Assembly (NCBI GenBank): GCA_050122535.1
Contig: JASFIT010000034.1
Span: 1-19,310, forward strand
Source of the DNA: JASFEQ01 sp050122535
GTDB lineage: Bacteria; Desulfobacterota; DSM-4660; Desulfatiglandales; HGW-15
DNA length: 19,310 bases
Direction of reading: 5' to 3'
Below the pieces are notes generated by a model. It was not told the DNA's origin. It ran no database searches and was given only the letters and a program-made list of their open reading frames with translations. How positions within the stretch are numbered: position 1 is the stretch's first letter; each line of letters opens with the position of its first letter. This document shows positions 13,350-19,310 of this stretch, in pieces. The position numbers and the translations under genes were made by a program.

Positions 13350-15180
13350 GGGCCAAAATCCCCCTTCCCTCCTCAGCCAGTCCCAGCTTATCTAGCACCT
13401 CAGGCGTGGGCACCCCATTAGTGTCCCAGTGGCGCGCCCTATAGTAGTCCTGAAGAAGCGGTTCAAGCTCCACCACATGCCCTTTTGCTGGACCTTCCTG
13501 CATGGGTTCTCTCAAGAGCCTAGGTGGCAGGGTGTCATCCGCCTTTGTGAATCCTTCACGCAGGTTAAACAACCTCTCCAGATTCCAGATTCGATCCCCA
13601 GTCTCCAGTAAATCCTCGGAAGTCCAAGACTTCCCCAATGTACAGGAGACGAGTTGGGCAAGGTCATTCATGTCCATGCCATCGTTGTGGGGAGGAAAGA
13701 CGCAGACTCCCAGAGCATCCAGGGCGGCCGTCTCGTCCTGGGTCTCTTTCACGACAGCCCCTTTCCCTTCAATGGATAGAGGATCGATGTAAGGTGGGGC
13801 CCCGAAGGTTTCCCTGGAGATGAGGCCCCTTTCATGACATCCCCCCCTTGGTGAGGTAGCATATTCGATTCCCATTCCCTTGGCCCCCCTCGGGTCATAG
13901 GCGGCCAGCTCCAGCCCCTTCACGTGCATGGCAAAGCTTTGGGCGCCTCCTCCAATCCGCTCTGACGCCCTACGGACACCCTCTCCCAAGAGGTCGCCGA
14001 TTCCCTCACGATAACCGATTCGACGAATCATCTCCACCATGGCTGCATGGTTGCCAAACCTTAGATCCAGATCTTGAATCTCTTCCTTATTTAGAAGTCC
14101 CTTCTGCACACACTCCATGGCAAAGGCAATGCTGTTTCCCGTGGAGATGGTATCAAGCCCCAATTGATCGCACAAACGGTCTGCGGCTATGATGGCATCA
14201 ATAGAATTATTTCCACACTGGGCCCCAAAGGCCCAAAAGGTCTCATATTCAGGGCCTTCAGTGGTGATGTCCTTATAGGATCCATCTGTGGCTTGCGTCA
14301 AGTTTCCGCAGGCCACGGGACAGTCATGGCAGGTCACGGGGCGTATGACCCGTTTCTGTTGCTCCAGATGATTGACCTGGTCGATCCCCTCAAACACACC
14401 CCCCTGGAAATTGCGGTTCGGGAAGAGACCCCTTTCATGGACCAGCACAAGATTCTTGGGGGTTCCATATTTTCCAAACACTTTGAGCCGATCGATCTCA
14501 GGAACCTTTTTTCGAATGGCCATCTGCAGTTCCTTGAACTTCTCCGGCTCCGCAATGGGAACTTTTCTCTCTCCATGGACCGCTATGGCTTTCAGATTTT
14601 TGGAGCCCATGACAGCGCCCCCGCCTCCCCGGCCCGCTGCACGTTTCCCGCTTATGACACAGGCCATTCGTACAGCCCTTTCACCGGCCGGGCCGATGCA
14701 GGCAATCTCCAGCCGAGGCGTGCCCAGTTCCTCTTTGATGGCCCCTTGGCACTGCTCCGTGGTCATACCCCACAAATGAGAGGCCTCTCTAAATTCAGCC
14801 TTTCCATTGATAATCGACAGATAGACAGGCTCCTCGGATCGGCCCTCTATGATGAGACCATCATATCCTGAGCGACGGAGGCCAGGTCCAAAATACCCGC
14901 CTGCCAGGCTCATGAGGATGGTTCCAGAAAGGGGAGATTTGGTCATCACCGTGTATTTGACACACCAGGGGGCACCCGTGCCGATCAAGGGACCCGCAAG
15001 GAATAGGAGCTTGTTTTCTGCGCTGAGGGGATCCGTGGAGGGCTTTAACGCATCAAAGAGGATCTTGGCCCCAAGGCCTCTTCCTCCCAAGAATTTAAGA
15101 ATTAAGGAGAGATCAATCTCTTCTTCTCGAGCCCTATGTTGACTCAGATCGATCCTGAGGAGTGGAAAGGAAGGGTTCAT
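13330..15180 (-). CDS. Aldehyde:ferredoxin oxidoreductase family tungsten enzyme
   Basis: About 616 residues, a normal length for this cytoplasmic family, which binds a bis-pterin tungsten (or molybdenum) cofactor and one [4Fe-4S] cluster. Motifs, numbered from the TTG at 15186: TKSPLSG (82-88) and GGYFGPGLRRSGYDG (96-110) in the N-terminal pterin domain; GPAGER (165-170) and AAGRGGGGAVMGSKNLKAI (183-201); GPEYE (311-315); cluster cysteines 286, 289 and 293 (CHDCPVAC) with the fourth at 495 (ALGVC); and RGGCH (447-451) near the active site. It would interconvert an acid and an aldehyde using ferredoxin-type electrons; the substrate is unknown. ATG at 15180 is preferred, though neither it nor the TTG has a clear ribosome site, and translation may be coupled to the ferredoxin gene ending 13-20 bases upstream. 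Confidence 0.93.
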   Translation of the reverse strand: MNPSFPLLRIDLSQHRAREEEIDLSLILKFLGGRGLGAKILFDALKPSTDPLSAENKLLFLAGPLIGTGAPWCVKYTVMTKSPLSGTILMSLAGGYFGPGLRRSGYDGLIIEGRSEEPVYLSIINGKAEFREASHLWGMTTEQCQGAIKEELGTPRLEIACIGPAGERAVRMACVISGKRAAGRGGGGAVMGSKNLKAIAVHGERKVPIAEPEKFKELQMAIRKKVPEIDRLKVFGKYGTPKNLVLVHERGLFPNRNFQGGVFEGIDQVNHLEQQKRVIRPVTCHDCPVACGNLTQATDGSYKDITTEGPEYETFWAFGAQCGNNSIDAIIAADRLCDQLGLDTISTGNSIAFAMECVQKGLLNKEEIQDLDLRFGNHAAMVEMIRRIGYREGIGDLLGEGVRRASERIGGGAQSFAMHVKGLELAAYDPRGAKGMGIEYATSPRGGCHERGLISRETFGAPPYIDPLSIEGKGAVVKETQDETAALDALGVCVFPPHNDGMDMNDLAQLVSCTLGKSWTSEDLLETGDRIWNLERLFNLREGFTKADDTLPPRLLREPMQEGPAKGHVVELEPLLQDYYRARHWDTNGVPTPEVLDKLGLAEEGRGILARAKGDR

Positions 15181-15199
15181 TGTCAAAAAGAGCGACCGT

Positions 15200-15529
15200 C
15201 TAAAAGGTGCTCCCCCACACCACGGACTTTTTCTTCTTTGACGCCAACTCAGCCATCTCCTCTATGGGGCCAAAGTCCATGCACTTGGTCATGCAATGGT
15301 GCACACAGGCTGGCTTCAATCCCTGCGTGACGCGATTCATGCAGAAATTGCAGAACTCGGTGGGAATGGGCACGTATTCGATGACCCTTCCGCCATTCAC
15401 GTCATAGGTCCGCTCCACGATGCGAATGCCCCATTGGTTTAGCTTCAGGTTATGTTCCTGTTTGCAGGCCATCTCACAGGCATGGCAACCGCTGCACCAG
15501 TCATAATCAATATAAAGTCCGTATTTCAT
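15200..15529 (-). CDS. Short two-cluster [4Fe-4S] electron-transfer subunit
   Basis: A 109-residue iron-sulfur protein of the DmsB/PsrB-like class but about half the usual length. Cysteines 12, 15, 18 and 22 (WCSGCHACEMAC) form one motif and 60, 63, 75 and 79 the second, enough for two [4Fe-4S] clusters; Cys83 is a ninth, unassigned. There is no signal peptide, so it is cytoplasmic. Its ATG overlaps the stop of the large pterin enzyme (ATGA), strong evidence that it is the redox partner of that enzyme. It also lies directly before the AOR gene, and AOR-type enzymes likewise use small ferredoxin-like partners, so it could serve both. The electron donor or acceptor beyond it is not visible here. 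Confidence 0.9.
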   Translation of the reverse strand: MKYGLYIDYDWCSGCHACEMACKQEHNLKLNQWGIRIVERTYDVNGGRVIEYVPIPTEFCNFCMNRVTQGLKPACVHHCMTKCMDFGPIEEMAELASKKKKSVVWGSTF

Positions 15530-17787
15530 AAGAGGCTCTCCTTCTGATAAATCCCTTCTATGCCCTCATCCGCCTTATAGACCTTGCACATGATGGATTT
15601 GTACTGTCCCCCGCCAAATCCGCACTTGGCCTGAGTTCCATCCGGAATCAGCGTGTTGATATTCACCTCCCAGAGGCCAAAGAGCTCTTCAGCCTTTTTC
15701 TCTGGGAGCCACCAACCGTGTGGGGACTGAACCACCTTTGGGTGGATGCCATGGAAGTATCTCGCCTTTCGCTTGCAACGCCCATGGGGATTCTCTAGCC
15801 AGACCCAGTCCCCATCGTTGATGCCGAGGAAGCGTGCCGTGTCTGGATGGATTTCCACCACGGGATGGGGTTCCAGTTCTCTCAAAGGCTTGATGTTCCG
15901 ATGCTCTGCATGAAAATAGAGGACGCTCCGCCGCCCTGTGGAGAGGATCAGAGGATATTCTTTGGCCAGCTCAGGAGTGCTGTAAGGGCTCATGTGAGGT
16001 TCTTCATAGGAGGGAAGGGGATCGTAGCCCATCCTTTCCAAATGGGTGGAATAGAGTTCCACCTTGCCGGTAGGCGTATTGAAGCCCGGTTTCCCATCCT
16101 TTCGCAAGAGGCCTTTCTCATGTCTTCGATAGGGTTGCGTTGGATGTCCTTCTGGTGGAAAGACCCAACCCTTCTCCTTCAGTTCATCGTAATTCATGCC
16201 AGAGGGTTTCAGGAAATCATCAAAGAGCTCGCGCAAGTTTTGCCATTTCAGGTTGGGGTTAAAGCGCCTGGCCATCTCAAGGCACACCTCTTCATCCGGT
16301 TTGCAATCGGGCACATCAATGGACTTCTGCATGGCGTTCAGCGGTGTCCACCAGGCCCTGATGCCATCCCGCTCCGCCATGGACCCCGCGGGAAGGACCA
16401 CATCGGCCAGGGCCACGATGGTTGGGTTCATGAAGACATCTGAGGTGATGATGAAGTCCAGACGATTGAGCGCCTCCTGATACTTCCTGGGGTTCGCTGC
16501 AGAGGTGAGCATATTATTGCCGGCGATCCAGGCGCCCTTTAAAGGGTAGGGCTTGTCCGTGAGCATGGCTTCCAATACCATGTCCGCCTGGGCCCGCCAG
16601 TGAAATTCCTTGGCTACAGGGTACTCTTCGATGCCAATCCGTTTGGCCATTTGCTCTGGGGGCATCACGTCACCGTAATATTCGGCAATGGCTTCCTGAC
16701 TCATGGGATAGGGAGGCACATCATAGGCCATCCTGGCGATGGCCATACCCCCTGGAATTTCGATGTTTCCGGTAATGGCCCAAAGATGAATCACGGAATT
16801 GGCCACTTGTGCGCCTTCCGGTGCCAGATCCACTGGTACGCCCCATTGGATGGAGGCTGGATGGCTCGTTGCAAAGAGCCTTGCCGCCTGGATAATCTTC
16901 TCCTTGGGAATCCAGGTAATCTGAGAGACCTTCTCCGGCGGATACTCCTGGACCCTTTCTGAGAGTTTGTCAAAACCATGGGTCCATTTTTCCACGAACG
17001 CCTTGTCGTAAAGGCCTTCATTGATGATAACGTTGAGGAGACCCAAAGCAAGGGCCCCATCAGTGCCCGGCCGAATCTGAAGCCAGATGTCTGCCTTTGA
17101 GGCGACCCAGGTATAAATGGGATCGATGACAATCGACTTACTTCCCTGCTTCATACAGTCTATGACCCAGGCTGCCATGAACCCGTCATTACAGGTATTG
17201 GCCGGATTCTGACCCCAGATCATGATGGTTTCGGGAAGCTCATATTCTGGATGGGCATACCGTTCCTGAAAGAATTGTGAACAGTCGGGCACGGTGTAGT
17301 CTCCTTGGGTCATGCGCATGCAGACGAGCCTGGGGTGGAAGCAGGAATTTCCTGTAAGCCCCCCTTGAAGCCAATTGGGGCTGCCATAGGAGTAGGCCAC
17401 CAGCAGAAGCCAGCCGCCCACGTTCCTTCCCGTTCCCTGGATGAAGACCATAGACTCGGCACCATGCTCGTCCCGTATCTGCCCCATTCTATTCTCGATG
17501 AGCTCATAGGCCTCTTCCCATGAGATCTTCTCCCATTTGTTCTCCCCCCGCTTGCCTATGCGCTTCAGTGGAGAGCGAAGACGATCAGGATGATAGATGA
17601 ATTCAGTGATGGCCAGGGCCCTTGGGCAGAGCCTGCCGTTGTTGTAAGGATGGTCGGGGTTTCCCTCCATCTTTATGAGCTTTCCATCCTTTATATGCAT
17701 AAAGACCCCGCACCCTCCGTGACACCCGGGACCGGCAGACCAGGTCACGGTTCTCACGATTTTGTCCGCTTCTGTGTTGTTTTTCAT
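15526..17787 (-). CDS. DMSO-reductase-family molybdenum/tungsten oxidoreductase, acetylene hydratase/dehydroxylase-like
   Basis: A 753-residue catalytic subunit binding a bis-molybdopterin-guanine-dinucleotide metal centre. The N-terminal cluster motif has Cys22, Cys26 (GCHGGCGV) and Cys54 (GRLCPR), but the first cysteine of the usual four is Gly19. The metal ligand is predicted to be Cys149 (GNSCFHPR), twelve residues after the GSPNW segment end region, in the place of the acetylene hydratase ligand cysteine. GTDGALALGLLNVIINE and ERVQEYP segments, and the C-terminal TPTGKVELYS and LILSTGRR segments, fit the acetylene hydratase / pyrogallol transhydroxylase / catechol dehydroxylase branch as I remember it. 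No twin-arginine signal, so cytoplasmic. AAAGGAGC precedes the ATG. Polysulfide/thiosulfate or phenylacetyl-CoA oxidoreductase relatives are alternatives, but no membrane anchor subunit is present. First gene of the minus-strand enzyme operon. Confidence 0.9.
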   Translation of the reverse strand: MKNNTEADKIVRTVTWSAGPGCHGGCGVFMHIKDGKLIKMEGNPDHPYNNGRLCPRALAITEFIYHPDRLRSPLKRIGKRGENKWEKISWEEAYELIENRMGQIRDEHGAESMVFIQGTGRNVGGWLLLVAYSYGSPNWLQGGLTGNSCFHPRLVCMRMTQGDYTVPDCSQFFQERYAHPEYELPETIMIWGQNPANTCNDGFMAAWVIDCMKQGSKSIVIDPIYTWVASKADIWLQIRPGTDGALALGLLNVIINEGLYDKAFVEKWTHGFDKLSERVQEYPPEKVSQITWIPKEKIIQAARLFATSHPASIQWGVPVDLAPEGAQVANSVIHLWAITGNIEIPGGMAIARMAYDVPPYPMSQEAIAEYYGDVMPPEQMAKRIGIEEYPVAKEFHWRAQADMVLEAMLTDKPYPLKGAWIAGNNMLTSAANPRKYQEALNRLDFIITSDVFMNPTIVALADVVLPAGSMAERDGIRAWWTPLNAMQKSIDVPDCKPDEEVCLEMARRFNPNLKWQNLRELFDDFLKPSGMNYDELKEKGWVFPPEGHPTQPYRRHEKGLLRKDGKPGFNTPTGKVELYSTHLERMGYDPLPSYEEPHMSPYSTPELAKEYPLILSTGRRSVLYFHAEHRNIKPLRELEPHPVVEIHPDTARFLGINDGDWVWLENPHGRCKRKARYFHGIHPKVVQSPHGWWLPEKKAEELFGLWEVNINTLIPDGTQAKCGFGGGQYKSIMCKVYKADEGIEGIYQKESLL

Positions 17788-17887
17788 TTCTGGTGCTCCT
17801 TTCAGCCCTTTCTTCCCAAAATAGGGCCTTTCAGAATGCCTTAGGCGGCCATTATCAACTGACCAATAACATTTGATGGGTCATATA

Positions 17888-17917
17888 GGATTAATGGACA
17901 TCTCCTTGTAATGTCAA
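17888..17917 (-). promoter_or_regulatory. Candidate promoter of the pterin-enzyme operon
   Basis: In the 200-base gap between the MFS gene and the large pterin enzyme, the minus strand has a perfect TTGACA (17917-17912) with TAATCC (17893-17888) 18 bases on, a weak -10 match. The remaining leader down to the ATG at 17787 contains GGCC...GGCC and GCC-TAA-GGC short pairings (about 17827-17850) that could fold. No known riboswitch was recognised. Confidence 0.3.
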
Positions 17918-17987
17918 GCCTTTTCCCCTCTCCCCCCAAAGAAATCGTTGCAAAAAGAAGAGATGGGTGGCTCGTAATAAGGAGATA

Positions 17988-19259
17988 CTACTGAGCCATA
18001 TGATGTCTTTTCTCCTTTATCAAAAGGGTACCCAAAAAAGCGATGAGGGCCATGATTGCTGAAAGGATAAAGGCCAATCGATAGCTCCCTGTCTGATCAA
18101 AGATCAGGCCTCCCACATAGGCCCAGAAGCCCCCGGCCAGGTAATGTATGGTGAAAATAAACCCTGACAGAAGACCGATGTGAGAGAAACCATAGAGCCT
18201 TCCCAGGAGTATCGGCGTGAGAGGGGCTGTGACCAGGTGGGTGAAGCCAAAGGCCAGAGCCAGGATATAGAAGGAGACCAGATTCTGATACTTCAGGATC
18301 ATGAGAAAGAGAAAGACGCGCATTACAAATGTGATGGCGATGGGAATTCTCGTTCCGATCAGATCCGAGGCTGGGCCAGCAATAAGGATTCCCCCCAGAC
18401 TCATCAATCCATACCAGGCAAGCATGTTTCCTGCCGTCGTGGCTGAAATGCCATGATCCGTCACCAGGGGTATCAGGTGGGTAGCGACCAGGAAATCCCC
18501 GCTCCCACAGATGAACATCACGACGAAATAGAGCCAGTAGGAAAAGGTCCCCATGGCCTCTCGTAGGCCCAGATCTTGAGTGTTCACACGTGTGGAATTC
18601 TCGTCTTCAGATTCCCTCTCCTTGTCTCCATGCCCGAATCCCAAAGGCTTGAAGCCCAGATGGTGTGGATCCCCTTTGATCACCACCAGTGCGAGTACAA
18701 TATTCAATAGGAGCATGACTAAACCGAGAAAGAAGTGGGCTGGTCTCCAACCGGCCCGCAAGACGACAATTGTAATGACGGGAACAAGGACAAACTGCCC
18801 TAAACAACTGCCGGAAAGCGCCAAACTTGTGGCAAGACCACGGCCTTTTTCGAACCACTTGCTTATCACGACTGCCACCAGTGAAAGGGAAGTTCCACCC
18901 AAGCCAATGGCGGCCAGGAATCCATAGCAGATGTAAAATTGCCAGAGGGAATTGATGAGTGAAATACTCATGTATCCCACAGAAAGAAAGAGGGTAGAGA
19001 TGACAATGACCCATTTGGGGCCATACCGGTCGTAAAACCTCCCTATGACCGTAAGAGAAAGGGCAAAGAAAGTCATATAGAGGAAAAAGGCGAGAGACAT
19101 GGCGGCCCGACTCCACCCAAATTCTCCAATCATCGGTTTGAACATGACACCGATGGAGAATCGGGCCCCTGCGTTGAAAAATAGGATGACGAAGCCGGCA
19201 GCAAGGACATACCAACCATAGAAGAGCTGAAATTTGGGTCTTACTTCTTCTGAAGGCAT
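17988..19259 (-). CDS. MFS transporter, monocarboxylate / oxalate-formate antiporter-like
   Basis: A 423-residue inner-membrane protein with about twelve hydrophobic segments in two halves, split by a charged cytoplasmic loop rich in Glu, Asp and Lys near residues 200-225. The N-terminal GWYVLAAGF and GVMFKPMIGEFGWSRA segments and the GRFYDRYGPK loop (MFS motif A) are typical of MFS carriers for mono- and dicarboxylates. It could import or export an organic acid related to the neighbouring enzymes. I chose ATG at 19259, six bases after AGGA; a GTG at 19262 is too close to that site. The 200-base gap to the next gene suggests a separate transcript. Only 51 bases lie upstream of it in the window, with no clear promoter. 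Confidence 0.9.
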   Translation of the reverse strand: MPSEEVRPKFQLFYGWYVLAAGFVILFFNAGARFSIGVMFKPMIGEFGWSRAAMSLAFFLYMTFFALSLTVIGRFYDRYGPKWVIVISTLFLSVGYMSISLINSLWQFYICYGFLAAIGLGGTSLSLVAVVISKWFEKGRGLATSLALSGSCLGQFVLVPVITIVVLRAGWRPAHFFLGLVMLLLNIVLALVVIKGDPHHLGFKPLGFGHGDKERESEDENSTRVNTQDLGLREAMGTFSYWLYFVVMFICGSGDFLVATHLIPLVTDHGISATTAGNMLAWYGLMSLGGILIAGPASDLIGTRIPIAITFVMRVFLFLMILKYQNLVSFYILALAFGFTHLVTAPLTPILLGRLYGFSHIGLLSGFIFTIHYLAGGFWAYVGGLIFDQTGSYRLAFILSAIMALIAFLGTLLIKEKRHHMAQ

Positions 19260-19310
19260 CACATTTCCTGACCGTATTGCTTAGTTGGGGAAAACATGGT
19301 CACATTAACG

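Noticed and set aside
14164..14871. A 235-codon open frame on the plus strand
   Set aside because: Antisense to the AOR gene, whose motifs are unambiguous.
13330..15529. Class II benzoyl-CoA reductase BamB/BamC assignment for the AOR and ferredoxin pair
   Set aside because: BamB is an AOR-family protein, but I see no features that single it out from other AORs and no BamD-I partner genes nearby.
1..19310. CRISPR array, tRNA, rRNA, integrase or insertion sequence
   Set aside because: No regularly spaced repeats, cloverleaf sequences or transposase/integrase motifs were seen on either strand.

Overview
The window looks like a stretch of chromosome from an anaerobic bacterium. It carries two pterin (molybdenum or tungsten) oxidoreductases, a MoaD-like sulfur carrier, a bacterioferredoxin-type iron-sulfur subunit, an acyl-CoA dehydrogenase, an iron-dependent alcohol dehydrogenase and two complete branched-chain-amino-acid-type ABC importers. 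This mix, plus a dispersed CATTGCGA...GCAATC repeat, fits a sulfate-reducing or syntrophic Desulfobacterota best. That placement is inference; there is no rRNA or other phylogenetic marker here.

Layout: positions 1-455 hold no gene. A plus-strand group then runs from 456 to 8110: a small ATC-hydrolase-like protein, an acyl-CoA dehydrogenase, livH-livM-livG-livF packed with 1-base overlap to 2-base gaps, a substrate-binding protein, and an iron-containing alcohol dehydrogenase. It meets a minus-strand group at about 8111-8266. Read in its own direction (high to low coordinates), the minus-strand group is: an MFS transporter (19259-17988); a 200-base gap with a possible promoter; a DMSO-reductase-family enzyme (17787-15526); a short two-cluster ferredoxin subunit overlapping it by 4 bases; an aldehyde:ferredoxin oxidoreductase (AOR) family enzyme; a MoaD-like protein overlapping the AOR gene by 20 bases; and then a second importer in the order binding protein, livH, livM, livG, livF, ending at 8267.

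How the genes may work together (inference): each importer is transcribed with redox or CoA-ester enzymes, so both probably import organic acids or aromatic compounds for catabolism rather than amino acids for biosynthesis. The molybdo/tungsto-enzyme has no Tat signal and its closest visible resemblance is to the acetylene hydratase / transhydroxylase / catechol dehydroxylase branch, so it is likely a cytoplasmic enzyme acting on the imported substrate with the small ferredoxin as electron partner. The AOR-family enzyme would interconvert an acid and an aldehyde, the MoaD-like protein would supply sulfur for its pterin, and the iron alcohol dehydrogenase in the opposing operon could handle the aldehyde/alcohol step.

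Main points of interest: the large pterin enzyme lacks the first cysteine of its N-terminal cluster motif; the acyl-CoA dehydrogenase lacks glutamate at both usual catalytic-base positions; the binding-protein/livH junction in the minus-strand operon can fold so that the livH start codon is paired; and a head-to-head pair of hairpin repeats sits between livH and livM of the same operon.
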